The notes under the pieces: generated by a model
The model's input: the letters and a program-made list of their open reading frames with translations, nothing else
What the model was told of the DNA's origin: nothing
Database searches by the model: none
Program-made: the position numbers and the translations under genes
Assembly (NCBI RefSeq): GCF_026723765.1
Contig: NZ_CP113524.1
Location: forward strand, 1,659,001 to 1,723,000
DNA from: Lacrimispora xylanolytica
Lineage (GTDB): Bacteria > Bacillota > Clostridia > Lachnospirales > Lachnospiraceae
Length of the DNA stretch: 64,000 nt
Reading direction: 5' to 3'
In this document: positions 1-8,591 of the stretch, one piece after another
Layout of the letters: every line of letters starts with the position of its first letter
How positions within the stretch are numbered: position 1 is the stretch's first letter

Positions 1-146
1 ACGCCCTGGCCTCTTAAAGAATCATCTACAAAAGTATGGTTGATATCTACGGTGTCCGCATCCACGTTGGGAAACGTAACTTCGGCCAGCAGATTATTAT
101 CGGAATGAAAATAAGCGATCTGATTTGGATTATACGTAAAATTCAT
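1..146 (-). CDS. GNAT-family N-acetyltransferase, N-terminal part (runs off the window)
   Basis: Reading leftwards from an ATG at 146, with AAGGAGG at 154-160 upstream, the frame stays open for 48 codons to the window edge. The peptide begins MNFTYNPNQ, continues with AEVTFP and ends at DDSLRGQG. That layout is typical of the short COG2388 acetyltransferases, where RGQG is the start of the acetyl-CoA pyrophosphate-binding loop. These proteins are normally about 90-100 residues, so roughly half is missing. The substrate is unknown. The call rests on motif resemblance only. Confidence 0.7.
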   Translation of the reverse strand, partial: MNFTYNPNQIAYFHSDNNLLAEVTFPNVDADTVDINHTFVDDSLRGQG

Positions 147-309
147 ATGATTTCCTCCTTACATGTAATAAAGAAATTATATCACGAATGGGGGAGCCAT
201 TCAACAAATCGGGAGAAATATTTTCCTTGTCTGTCTGTCTTAATGTGACAAAAAAGTTTGGTTTGCATACTATATTAATCAAAGAATATAAAAATGGTAA
301 GGTGAATCT

Positions 310-1146
310 ATGGGAATTATGAGTCTCTTCCTGCAAAAGATAGCAAGATTACGTGAGAAAGAGGCCGAACAAGGGGAGGCTTTCTATGAGGAGCAGGTGA
401 CAAGGTCGGTAAATGATTTTGTAAATGTACTGCAACTTACCCTGAAAAAGACAGCAGAGGAATTTGCATCAAGAGACGGGGCAAAGATATTTCATAGTGA
501 CCTCGCGGCCTTAGCAGAGGAAAGTAACCCCGATGTAAAAGATGTGGAAGAACTGACCCAAAAGATACATAATGAAATCAAAAGAATACAGTCCATCATA
601 TCCCTTCATGCAGGCAAGGTACAAAAGGCAGAGGGAATCCGCACTGGTCTTAAGCTATTGGAAGACATTGAGACGGGGCTTAAGTCGATTTACCCCTTTG
701 AGGAAGAGGTGCTTGATAAAGATACCATAAAGGAATCTAAAACCGTAAAGGATTTAGATATTCTGCTTACGAATCTATCGGCCCTCATAGAAAATAAAGA
801 GGTATCAGAAAGATACAGTGAGCTGGAAGGCCAGCTTAAGGAGATTTTTGCATCTGCTCAGAAGCTGGTGCAGTCATTTGAGGATGTCACTCCGGAAGAA
901 TCAATCGAAGAGCTAAAACAGAATGCCACTGAAGTATTCAGCAGCTTTCAGGAGCTTCTTCCCCTTGTATCTTCCTGCATTGAAGAATTTATTGCCGCAG
1001 TTCAACGTGAGAATGAAGAAGTGCTGAACGAAGAGGAGCAAGGCGAACAATTTAAGGAGTATAAAAATGAGCTGATTCAGTTGATTGTCTTAAATGAAAG
1101 ACTCAATAGCTGTATCCATTCTGTAAAAGACAACAACCAGTCATAG
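310..1146 (+). CDS. orphan helical coiled-coil protein, function unknown
   Basis: A 278-residue protein rich in Glu, Lys, Leu and Gln. It has no Cys-rich site, P-loop, signal peptide or membrane segment, and nearly the whole chain looks like charged amphipathic helix, so a cytosolic helical bundle or coiled coil is likely. GGTGA lies just before the ATG at 310; a second ATG three codons in is possible. The gene stands alone between a divergent acetyltransferase gene and an oxidoreductase operon, and is closed by its own hairpin terminator. I do not recognise a family and assign no function. One Cys near residue 219 and one near 270 are the only cysteines. Confidence 0.75.
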   Translation: MGIMSLFLQKIARLREKEAEQGEAFYEEQVTRSVNDFVNVLQLTLKKTAEEFASRDGAKIFHSDLAALAEESNPDVKDVEELTQKIHNEIKRIQSIISLHAGKVQKAEGIRTGLKLLEDIETGLKSIYPFEEEVLDKDTIKESKTVKDLDILLTNLSALIENKEVSERYSELEGQLKEIFASAQKLVQSFEDVTPEESIEELKQNATEVFSSFQELLPLVSSCIEEFIAAVQRENEEVLNEEEQGEQFKEYKNELIQLIVLNERLNSCIHSVKDNNQS

Positions 1147-1158
1147 CTTTTAAGACGA

Positions 1159-1204
1159 GGGTAAGATTTCGGACTCATGAATCCGGAATCTTATCCTTTT
1201 CTTT
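1159..1204 (+). terminator. rho-independent terminator after the orphan helical gene
   Basis: GGTAAGATTTCGGA pairs with TCCGGAATCTTATCC (G-U pairs allowed) around a short loop and is followed by a T-rich run. It begins 13 bases after the stop codon at 1146. Confidence 0.75.
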
Positions 1205-1282
1205 ATCTGTATTAAAAAGTGCTATATGGTACAGGACCATCATAAGATGGTATGAACAATTTATTGTAAAGCAGGTGGAAGA

Positions 1283-1900
1283 TTGGATTGGACAAATCGT
1301 GATTCGGACTTAAGAATGTGGGAGGCAGTTCCTCAAACTGGCTATCTGGAAGAGGCATACAAAGCTTTTGTGGATTCCATAGTTCCCCGTTCTCCAGATC
1401 TTGCGGAGCTGTATGGGATGATCCAGTATTACGGTGCATTGGATTTTAATACAGATGAGTATCTTATCATGTCAATGGGCAGTCTCTACGTTCCCGTGGC
1501 AATTTTAGGAGCCGAAGTCTTAAACACGGCTGCCAGACAATATCTCTATGAGAGGGATGGAGAAGCTAATGTTGAGCCTCCTCTCAATGGATCTTACTTT
1601 GCCAGGCTTACCATGAATGAACGGCTTGCCGTCATGGCAGTGCTTTTGGGACCGGATCGAATCAACTATTTTCCTGTGCAGGAGAATTTTGAATTGGAAG
1701 ACATCCTTCCTATTTTCCCGATTATGAACCGGCTGACTTTTATGGGGTATTATTCTGAATGGTGGGGGTATGGTTCCACCAGGATTCTGCCTCCCAATCA
1801 GAGAGTTCTTGAGTATTTCCCCGGAAGCTGGGAGCAGATTGGATATCCAGGCCCATCCCTTGGTTACAGGGCTGCAAGGACTTATGATTATACTAAGTAA
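1283..1900 (+). CDS. gluconate 2-dehydrogenase subunit 3-like small subunit
   Basis: A 205-residue protein starting with TTG, placed about five bases after AGGTGG (1274-1279). Its N-terminal half (YKAFVDSIVPRSP, then a run of hydrophobic and small residues) resembles the Gluconate_2-dh3 family, whose members accompany a GMC flavoprotein and are thought to help fold or export it. The gene ends 29 bases before a GMC oxidoreductase, which is the main support. Members from Gram-negative bacteria carry Tat signals; none is visible here, so the pair probably stays in the cytosol. Family assignment is moderate and rests largely on the pairing. Confidence 0.55.
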   Translation: MDWTNRDSDLRMWEAVPQTGYLEEAYKAFVDSIVPRSPDLAELYGMIQYYGALDFNTDEYLIMSMGSLYVPVAILGAEVLNTAARQYLYERDGEANVEPPLNGSYFARLTMNERLAVMAVLLGPDRINYFPVQENFELEDILPIFPIMNRLTFMGYYSEWWGYGSTRILPPNQRVLEYFPGSWEQIGYPGPSLGYRAARTYDYTK

Positions 1901-1929
1901 CCGGAAGAAACTAAGAATTGGAGGAAAAT

Positions 1930-3654
1930 ATGGCGAACGGATACGATGCAGATGTAATTGTAATAGGTGCAGGAGGCGGCGGAGGGGTAATCGCAAAGGA
2001 ACTGGGAGAGAAAGGAATTAAGGTTCTGGTCATAGAGGCTGGTCCCTGGTATGGCAACAGCAAGTGGCCAAGGCCCAACGAGGAGCCTGGGGCAGAGCGT
2101 GGTTCCAGCATGGATGATCTGGATATCAATCTCTTAAAGGCCACCTTTACGGATCTGGAAGATGATATGAATGATTCCATATCCGGCAAATTTCGCTGGG
2201 GTGTGGCAAACAGGGATTTGAGTCCCTGGATCAGGGTATTACCTAAGGGAGGCTTTACCTGGCAGTCGGCAGGAGTGGGTGGAACAACACTGTTGTATTG
2301 GGCCAATTCCCCCAGGGCATATCCGGAAGCATTTGAAAAGGAATGGCCTATTTCCTATGAAGAAATGATTCCATATTATGAGAAGGTGGAAAATACCCTT
2401 CCTGTTCGGGAAGCTACGGGAACAGCCAAAGAAGATTTATTTTACTACGGTGCAAAAAAGATGGGGTGGAAATACATACAGGCAAAAGATATAACAGAAC
2501 CTGGCTACCGGGCCCAGCCCAATGCCATATTAGGGGTCAATCCCATGCTAAATAACCCTGATTTTGATATCCAGAACAATCAATCCGTTGGCTGTACCTT
2601 AAGGGGACACTGTGTCAATGGCTGCAGTCTTGGTCCCAGTGTGGATACGGTGGCAAAGAGATCCACTCTGGTCAGCTATATTCCCATGGCGCTCCGGACC
2701 GGCAATGTGGAAATCATGCCAAATTCCTTTGTTATAAAAATCAATACAGGGGAGGATAGCAGCCAGGGTATCTACGCGCAAAGCGTTACGGTGAGAAATA
2801 CCTGGACGGAAGAGATTCGGGAGCTGCGGGCAAAGGTCATTGTTATGTCCTGCGGTGCCATTGAATCACCAAGGCTATGGCTTAATTCCGGTCTGCCTGA
2901 GAATGAGTGGGTGGGAAGGGGTCTGACCAATCATATGATTGACTGTGTCTCCGGTATTTTTGAAGAGGAAGACTTAATGAATGCCCTTGGAATGTCAGAA
3001 ATAAATCCTTTTGTGGGACAGAACTCAGCCGCCCGCTTTGACTATCCCGGTCTTGGAGCCTTTGAACCCTTTGGAACAAGTCCTGGCATCAATTCTCTTA
3101 TGATCTATGGAACCAGCCAGAAGGGCTATTACTTCCAGAACCAGACCACAGATGAGGAGCCTTGGGACAGAGAAGGGATTATAGCCGGTGAGCTTTTAAA
3201 AGAATTTATGAGAGATTACAGAAGGACCCTTAGCATTGTTGTTTTTTCAGATGATTCCGTCAATCAGAACAATGGTGTTTACTTAGACCCGGAACAGAGA
3301 GATGAAAACGGGTTCATTCCAATTATATCTTATGAGTTAAGTGAAGAAGATACTTTAAAAAGGGATCAGCTGGTAGGCCTTGCCTGCGATATCTTAAGAA
3401 GCGCAGGGGCGAAGACCGTTTCCCGTGCCAACTGGCCGCCGGATGTGTGCGCCCATATCATGAGTACCATGCGCATCGGATATGTGACGGATACAGACTG
3501 TGAGGCAAAGCAGGTCAAGCGGTTGTTCATTGCAGATACCAGTGTATTATGCAATGGACTGGGAGGCCCTAACCCAACCCTGACCAGTCAGGCGCTGGCT
3601 ACCAGAACGGCAGAGAAAATTGTTGCAAAGTATTTTACCCCTGCCACTACATAA
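1930..3654 (+). CDS. GMC-family FAD oxidoreductase (gluconate/sugar dehydrogenase-like large subunit)
   Basis: A 574-residue flavoprotein. The dinucleotide-binding loop VIVIGAGGGGG lies at residues 9-19 and is followed by an EAGP motif. A Cys-bearing segment (VGCTLRGHCVNGC) and the C-terminal FIADTSVLCNGLGGPNPTLT block are typical of COG2303 gluconate/fructose/sorbitol dehydrogenases, in which the C-terminal Asn and nearby His/Asn act on the substrate alcohol. ATG 1930 is preferred to an in-frame TTG at 1918 because GGAGG at 1920-1924 spaces correctly only to the ATG. It follows the subunit-3-like gene, so the two probably form one complex. No cytochrome subunit or signal peptide is present, so the electron acceptor is unclear; sugar or polyol oxidation is inferred. 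Confidence 0.85.
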   Translation: MANGYDADVIVIGAGGGGGVIAKELGEKGIKVLVIEAGPWYGNSKWPRPNEEPGAERGSSMDDLDINLLKATFTDLEDDMNDSISGKFRWGVANRDLSPWIRVLPKGGFTWQSAGVGGTTLLYWANSPRAYPEAFEKEWPISYEEMIPYYEKVENTLPVREATGTAKEDLFYYGAKKMGWKYIQAKDITEPGYRAQPNAILGVNPMLNNPDFDIQNNQSVGCTLRGHCVNGCSLGPSVDTVAKRSTLVSYIPMALRTGNVEIMPNSFVIKINTGEDSSQGIYAQSVTVRNTWTEEIRELRAKVIVMSCGAIESPRLWLNSGLPENEWVGRGLTNHMIDCVSGIFEEEDLMNALGMSEINPFVGQNSAARFDYPGLGAFEPFGTSPGINSLMIYGTSQKGYYFQNQTTDEEPWDREGIIAGELLKEFMRDYRRTLSIVVFSDDSVNQNNGVYLDPEQRDENGFIPIISYELSEEDTLKRDQLVGLACDILRSAGAKTVSRANWPPDVCAHIMSTMRIGYVTDTDCEAKQVKRLFIADTSVLCNGLGGPNPTLTSQALATRTAEKIVAKYFTPATT

Positions 3655-3697
3655 ATAAAGGGATTCAGCCATATTTTAAAGCTGGATCAAACATGGG

Positions 3698-3737
3698 AAA
3701 GAGCCGATTGGAGTGAACATTCCATCGGCTCTTTGAT
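3698..3737. terminator. bidirectional terminator between convergent genes
   Basis: AAAGAGCCGAT and ATCGGCTCTTT arms enclose a short loop. A/T runs flank both sides, so it can serve the GMC operon on the plus strand and the ATPase gene on the minus strand. Confidence 0.8.
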
Positions 3738-3751
3738 TGTAAGAAAAAAAC

Positions 3752-4450
3752 TTAATCCAATAATTTGCCTAAAAAGTAATCTTTATTTTCTATAAATAAT
3801 TTGGTTATCTGGTAGGCTTCTGTCTCCTCGTAAGAAATGGGAAGAACCGATGAACCATCAAAAGAGTAGATTAATGCATCGGGAAATGCCAGCAGAATGG
3901 GAGAATGGGTAGCTATGATGAACTGTGACTTACTTTTGACCAGTCGGTTGATTTCGCAAAGTAATGTCAATTGCCTTTGAGGAGATAGTGCGGCTTCCGG
4001 CTCATCGAGAATATAAAGCCCCTTTCCACCAAATCTGTCTTGAACCATGGATAGAAAGCTTTCTCCATGAGACTCTTCATGTAATGACGGTATGATGCCC
4101 TCATATATATCATCAATTTCCGTTGCAAAATTATAAAAACTTTCTGCTCTTAAAAAGAAACCATCCTTTGCATGCTGGAAGCTTTTTGAGAGAAGTAATT
4201 GCTTATACAAAGAGGAATGAGTATTTCTTGAAGAAAAGTTATGGTCTAAGCTCCCTCCTTCCGGATTAAATCCATAGGCGATTGCAATTGCTTCCAGCAG
4301 AGTAGATTTTCCGGCTCCATTCTCCCCTACAAAAAATGTCACTGAATCATTAAGAACCAATTGGTCGGTATTTTTAAGTGCTTCAATCTCCTCATAATAG
4401 GTACAGGATTCTTCCTTGGGCCATCGAAAGAGGACTTCTTTTATATACAT
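3752..4450 (-). CDS. small ABC-type AAA ATPase (COG3910-like)
   Basis: A 232-residue stand-alone nucleotide-binding protein of the SMC/RecF-like AAA_21 type rather than a transporter subunit. Walker A is GENGAGKST (about residues 43-51). A signature-like HGESF precedes Walker B (LYILDEPEAALSP), and an H-loop follows in ATHSP. There are no membrane segments. An AGGTG motif precedes the ATG at 4450. Members of this family are widespread single genes, and some act as the ATPase half of OLD- or AbiEii-like defence pairs, but no nuclease partner is encoded beside it. Cellular role unknown. Confidence 0.85.
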   Translation of the reverse strand: MYIKEVLFRWPKEESCTYYEEIEALKNTDQLVLNDSVTFFVGENGAGKSTLLEAIAIAYGFNPEGGSLDHNFSSRNTHSSLYKQLLLSKSFQHAKDGFFLRAESFYNFATEIDDIYEGIIPSLHEESHGESFLSMVQDRFGGKGLYILDEPEAALSPQRQLTLLCEINRLVKSKSQFIIATHSPILLAFPDALIYSFDGSSVLPISYEETEAYQITKLFIENKDYFLGKLLD

Positions 4451-4471
4451 AATGCACCTGCTTTCCTCATT

Positions 4472-4510
4472 AAAAAATCAGAGGGTGTCATTTCTCCCTC
4501 TGATTTCATT
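4472..4510 (-). terminator. terminator of the DUF2935 gene
   Basis: On the minus strand AATCAGAGGG pairs with CCCTCTGATT and is followed by a T run. It lies between the DUF2935 stop and the ATPase start, so the two genes are probably separate units. Confidence 0.75.
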
Positions 4511-4556
4511 ATAACATGAATGATATGTATTCGATAGCTTTCTTCTATCCATAATT

Positions 4557-5441
4557 TTATTTCATAAGATAAATAAAATGGTTTGCCTCTCTTAATAAGT
4601 GATCCGTGTAAAGAGCAAGCATGATAGACTGGACCTTGCAGCGCATAATAGCATCGGTTGTGTTTGCTTTAAAATCCCGAATCTCATTGGTGCTGATTAA
4701 AAGCTCCTGATTGGTGGGGAAGGTATTCGTTCCCGTTTCTTCCTCGGATAGAGTATCAAAAAGCTCAGCAAGCTGGTTTGCCCTGTTAAAATATGCGGCT
4801 TCCGTTGGATCAAATTGGCCTCTCATGACCTTGGCGTGATCTGCCATGTTATGGGTCCAGAAGATCTTATAATCCTCTATGGCATTTTCATCTCTGTTTT
4901 GAAGCGCGGAAAGAATCATCTGATATCTCTTTGCTTCCATTAGTACGTGTAAGATATCCCCGGTGTACATCATGGTAAAGAGACGGCAGGAGGCTCTGTC
5001 ATTTAAAAGATCAGACTGGAACTGAATAAAGGAATCGGTGAGGGTAAGAACACTCTGGTTTAGATGAATGACATCCTGCTCTAAGCTTCCTGTAATTGTT
5101 AAATTGCCATAAACAGGAGCGATATCGTATTCCTTTACCGTAATATCAGGCCTTGTGCTGATACCGGTATAATTTTCTGCATCCTGCTCGGCTCCTTCGG
5201 TAAATTGGGTATAATACTGACCGGACTCCAGTGCATCACGGGGAATCATCCCGTTGGATAAAATAATTGTGGTCAATAAAAACTGATCATAATTCTGTTT
5301 GTAGGCATCAGCCTTTTGTGCAAGGGATTTTCCGGGAGGCGGCATGGTTGCTTCAATGAATATGGCATGTTCTTTCATAATACGGAGCCAAAAGAGATGA
5401 TATTGCAGGGACCATTGTACGAATAATTCTTGGGATAACAT
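4557..5441 (-). CDS. DUF2935 family protein
   Basis: A 294-residue helical protein with two related halves. Each carries a His/Glu helix pair (LRIMKEHAIFIE near the start, WTHNMADHAKVM in the second half), the pattern of the DUF2935 family, whose folds are ferritin/hemerythrin-like metal-binding bundles. Clostridia and bacilli carry it commonly; a spore-related or stress role has been suggested, but the function is not established. Of two nearby ATGs, 5441 is chosen because AGGAG sits eight bases upstream of it and only two upstream of the ATG at 5447. It is divergent from msrAB. Confidence 0.8.
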   Translation of the reverse strand: MLSQELFVQWSLQYHLFWLRIMKEHAIFIEATMPPPGKSLAQKADAYKQNYDQFLLTTIILSNGMIPRDALESGQYYTQFTEGAEQDAENYTGISTRPDITVKEYDIAPVYGNLTITGSLEQDVIHLNQSVLTLTDSFIQFQSDLLNDRASCRLFTMMYTGDILHVLMEAKRYQMILSALQNRDENAIEDYKIFWTHNMADHAKVMRGQFDPTEAAYFNRANQLAELFDTLSEEETGTNTFPTNQELLISTNEIRDFKANTTDAIMRCKVQSIMLALYTDHLLREANHFIYLMK

Positions 5442-5588
5442 ATACATTACTCCTATGAATACTAATTAGTGAATCTTATGCTTGTTGTCCAGTAAGTATT
5501 CAAAAAATCGAACAGGCAGATTTTGCTTGTTTTCATTCCCTGTTTTTGATATTATATCAAGAAAAAACATGTAAGAGAGGTGGTTCCT

Positions 5589-6539
5589 ATGAAAAAAGAA
5601 ATTTATTTAGCAGGCGGGTGTTTTTGGGGAACAGAACAATATCTTCAGAACATTCCGGGTATCCTGGCAACAGAAGTTGGCTATGCAAACGGCAACACAG
5701 AACACCCCACCTATGAAGAGGTATGCAGGCACAACACCGGCCATGCAGAAACAGTCAAGGTGGAGTATGAGGACACGGTAATAGGGCTTCCCTATATTTT
5801 AGAACTGTATTATGATGTGATCAATCCAGTCAGCATAAACCGCCAGGGCGGTGATGTTGGATCTCAATATCGAACCGGAATCTATTATACAGATGCAAAG
5901 GATGCACCTGTGATAGAAGAATCCATAAAAAAGCTCCAGAATCGTTATCAGGAGAAAATAGCCATTGAGCGGCTTCCTCTTGAAAATTATTATAAGGCAG
6001 AAGAGTATCATCAGAAATACTTAGATAAAAACCCAGGGGGATATTGCCACATAGGAGCAGATAAGTTTGAAAAGGCAAAAAAGGCAGTAGATAAGGATAA
6101 AAAGTTTGCAAAGAAACCGGAAAATGAACTAAAACAGGAGCTTACGAAAGAACAGTTTGAAGTAACTCAAAACAGTGCAACAGAGGCTCCTTTTCAAAAT
6201 GAGTATTACAATGAATTCCGGGAAGGAATCTATGTGGATATTACCACTGGAGAACCTCTTTTTATGTCGGCGGACAAGTTTGATGCCGGCTGCGGATGGC
6301 CCAGTTTTTCAAAGCCAATAGAATCAGCGGCGATTAAAGAACTTCTTGATACCAGTTACGGTCGGATCCGAACAGAAGTAAGAAGCAGTCATGGGGATGC
6401 TCATCTTGGTCATGTGTTTACCGATGGCCCTAAGGAAACGGGCGGACTTCGTTATTGCATCAACAGTGCTTCCCTTCGGTTCATACCAAAAGAGAAGATG
6501 GAAGAAGAAGGCTACGGAGTGTATCTGGGATTGTTTTAA
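5589..6539 (+). CDS. msrAB: bifunctional peptide-methionine sulfoxide reductase MsrA-MsrB
   Basis: A 316-residue fusion repairing both diastereomers of oxidised methionine. The MsrA part (about residues 1-155) has the GGCFWG active-site motif with Cys11. After a Lys-rich linker, the MsrB part (about 170-316) has GCGWPSF and the catalytic [11 protein letters not shown] (Cys290). The paired CxxC motifs that bind structural zinc in many MsrB proteins are absent, so this is the zinc-free form. ATG 5589 is used, not the in-frame GTG at 5580, because AGAGGTGG overlaps the GTG. There is no signal peptide, so it is cytosolic. It stands alone and divergent from the DUF2935 gene. Confidence 0.95.
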   Translation: MKKEIYLAGGCFWGTEQYLQNIPGILATEVGYANGNTEHPTYEEVCRHNTGHAETVKVEYEDTVIGLPYILELYYDVINPVSINRQGGDVGSQYRTGIYYTDAKDAPVIEESIKKLQNRYQEKIAIERLPLENYYKAEEYHQKYLDKNPGGYCHIGADKFEKAKKAVDKDKKFAKKPENELKQELTKEQFEVTQNSATEAPFQNEYYNEFREGIYVDITTGEPLFMSADKFDAGCGWPSFSKPIESAAIKELLDTSYGRIRTEVRSSHGDAHLGHVFTDGPKETGGLRYCINSASLRFIPKEKMEEEGYGVYLGLF

Positions 6540-6598
6540 GTTTGTATAATTTAGAGAACCTGGAATATAATGTACTAAAATATTTCCAGGAGAAGTGA

Positions 6599-7975
6599 AT
6601 GTTTCAAGGCGTAAATAGAAACAGAATTCATTCTTGCAATGATGATGATACTATGTTGGAGCGGTTTCTGGATCCATCCGATATCTATATCATAAGAGGC
6701 TACGGAGTGGAGGTTTTTATCAACAACTTAGATGCCCCCTCCAGCATGGTTTTCGACGAAGAAGGAAATATTTTTATCTCCGATTCCGGAAGGGCTACAG
6801 ACCATCCCAGAATTCTTAAACTGGTGAACGGACAGTTTGAGACCATTGCAGATGATTTTGTTACTCCTATATCAGGAATCAATTATCTGCATGGGATTCT
6901 CTACGTATCTCACAGAGGCTTCATCACCAAAATATATAAAGACGGTACAAGACAGAATATTATTATGGGACTGCCCAGCAATGGGGACCATATAAACAGT
7001 CCGGTCGCTTTTTCTCCGGATAATAAACTATACTTTGGACAGGGTACTGTTACCAACAGCGGAGTGGTGGGTAATGACAATAAATGGGTGACCGTTTCTC
7101 CATTGTTATGTGATTATACAGGTGATTATGTCATGCTCTATGGCCAGAATTTCATGACAGATAATATACTAACAGAAGCTGTCACAGACGACCCTGCATT
7201 TACCGGTGCATTTTCCCCTTATGGGATTCCTAATATTGAATTTGAAATTAGAAAAAGATATATAAAGGCGTCAGGAAGCATCTTACGTGCCAATCTGGAC
7301 GGTTCTAATTTAGAGCAGGTCGCATGGGGATTTCGTGATCCTGCGTTTTTAAGGTTTGATAACAGCGGGCAGCTCTACGTGGTGAATAACGGCTTTAATC
7401 CAGTCGGTTCCAGACCCATTGAGAATGCCAGCGAAGATTTTTACTATGTCACACCGGATCAGTGGTATGGCTGGCCTGATTATTCTGGTGGAGAACCTGT
7501 AGATTCTCCCAGGTATACCCCGGCAGGAGGAGTCCAGCCCACCCTGATTTTTAAAAACCAGCCCAATGTGCCGCCCAGACCTTTTGTGCGGTTTCCGCCT
7601 AGTTCCACCTTATCAGGCTTTGAATTTAATTATAATCGAGCCTTTGGTCCTTATGGAGATGTTTATGTGACCGAGTTTGGAAGCACCATTGACGGCCGTA
7701 TGGGGGAAGGAACGTCATATGCAGGTTCTGGGCACCGGGTGTCCAGAATCGATATGAAAGCCAGAACCATCAGTACCTTTGCCATTAATAAAAACGGATT
7801 TCCCTCATCCATTGCAAGAAGTGGTGGATTTGAACGTCCGGTTCATCTTCTTTTCGGACCAGACGGAGCCATGTATATTGTTGATATGGGATATAATCTG
7901 GATGGGGATCCCAGCGTGTTTATACCAAAGACCGGTGTTGTATGGAGGGTTTACCGAACGGCAGAAGCCTTATGA
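6599..7975 (+). CDS. beta-propeller sugar dehydrogenase-like protein (glucose/sorbosone dehydrogenase family)
   Basis: A 458-residue protein made of repeated NHL/YVTN-like propeller blades (for example SSMVFDEEGNIFISDSG and PAFLRFDNSGQLYVVNNG), with the HLLFGPDGAMYIVD block typical of soluble PQQ glucose dehydrogenase/GSDH-type proteins. It lacks the usual export signal and begins MFQGVNRNR. AGGAGA sits eight bases before ATG 6599. Anaerobic Firmicutes rarely make PQQ and I saw no PQQ genes, so a lactonase-type or sugar-binding role is also possible. It leads a compact run with carbonic anhydrase and a Gfo/Idh/MocA dehydrogenase. Confidence 0.7.
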   Translation: MFQGVNRNRIHSCNDDDTMLERFLDPSDIYIIRGYGVEVFINNLDAPSSMVFDEEGNIFISDSGRATDHPRILKLVNGQFETIADDFVTPISGINYLHGILYVSHRGFITKIYKDGTRQNIIMGLPSNGDHINSPVAFSPDNKLYFGQGTVTNSGVVGNDNKWVTVSPLLCDYTGDYVMLYGQNFMTDNILTEAVTDDPAFTGAFSPYGIPNIEFEIRKRYIKASGSILRANLDGSNLEQVAWGFRDPAFLRFDNSGQLYVVNNGFNPVGSRPIENASEDFYYVTPDQWYGWPDYSGGEPVDSPRYTPAGGVQPTLIFKNQPNVPPRPFVRFPPSSTLSGFEFNYNRAFGPYGDVYVTEFGSTIDGRMGEGTSYAGSGHRVSRIDMKARTISTFAINKNGFPSSIARSGGFERPVHLLFGPDGAMYIVDMGYNLDGDPSVFIPKTGVVWRVYRTAEAL

Positions 7976-8015
7976 AATTTTAAGGTTCCACAATTTAGCA
8001 GGAGATGAATCAACG

Positions 8016-8558
8016 ATGATTGATGAGATACTTGAATATAATGAAGAATTTGTTAAGAATAAAGGATACGAACGGTATATAACAAACAAGTATCCCGATA
8101 AAAAAACAGCTATAGTATCCTGCATGGATACCAGACTGACGCAGCTCCTTCCAGCCGCACTGGGCATAAAAAATGGCGATGCCAAGATAATTAAAAATGC
8201 CGGGGGCATCATTTCCCATCCCTTTGGAAGCGCAATGCGAAGCCTTTTAATCGGTATTTATGAGCTGGGAGTGGATGAGATTCTTGTCATTGGACATACG
8301 GACTGTGGAGCCAGATATACGGACAGTCAGGGAATGATTCAGAAGATGAAGGCCAGAGGTGTGGAACAAAGAAATATTGATTTGATTAAATATTACGGCA
8401 TTGATTTTGAAACCTGGCTGGGCGGTTTTTTAGACTTAGACCAGTCTATTACGAAATCCGTGGATATCATTCGTAATCACCCGCTGGTACCGGATACCAT
8501 TAAGGTCTACGGTCTGGTGATTGATTCGGTAACAGGTGCACTGCGCCGTGTGGTGTAG
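8016..8558 (+). CDS. beta-class carbonic anhydrase
   Basis: A 180-residue enzyme interconverting CO2 and bicarbonate. Zinc ligands are visible as CMDTR (Cys36, with the Asp38/Arg40 dyad) and HTDCGA (His94, Cys97). The length and the SVTGAL C-terminus match the short type-II beta carbonic anhydrases common in Clostridia. The frame is open further upstream, inside the preceding gene, but ATG 8016 follows AGGAGA and gives the usual family N-terminus (MIDEILEYNEEFV). It lies 40 bases after the beta-propeller gene and 33 before the next dehydrogenase gene, probably in one transcript. Confidence 0.92.
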   Translation: MIDEILEYNEEFVKNKGYERYITNKYPDKKTAIVSCMDTRLTQLLPAALGIKNGDAKIIKNAGGIISHPFGSAMRSLLIGIYELGVDEILVIGHTDCGARYTDSQGMIQKMKARGVEQRNIDLIKYYGIDFETWLGGFLDLDQSITKSVDIIRNHPLVPDTIKVYGLVIDSVTGALRRVV

Positions 8559-8591
8559 GGCCGGGGTTTATGGACAAAGGAGAGATTCTGT

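Noticed and set aside
1520-1996. 158-codon minus-strand frame over the GMC operon
   Set aside because: It overlaps two genes on the other strand, is rich in Arg/Leu/His as expected for a shadow frame, and shows no domain.
3752-4450. Possible phage-defence ATPase (OLD/AbiEii-like)
   Set aside because: Only the ATPase is present; no nuclease, toxin or other defence partner is adjacent, and the DUF2935 neighbour has its own terminator.
7779-8015. N-terminal extension of the carbonic anhydrase frame
   Set aside because: It lies inside the beta-propeller gene in another frame; the family start and the ribosome site fit ATG 8016.
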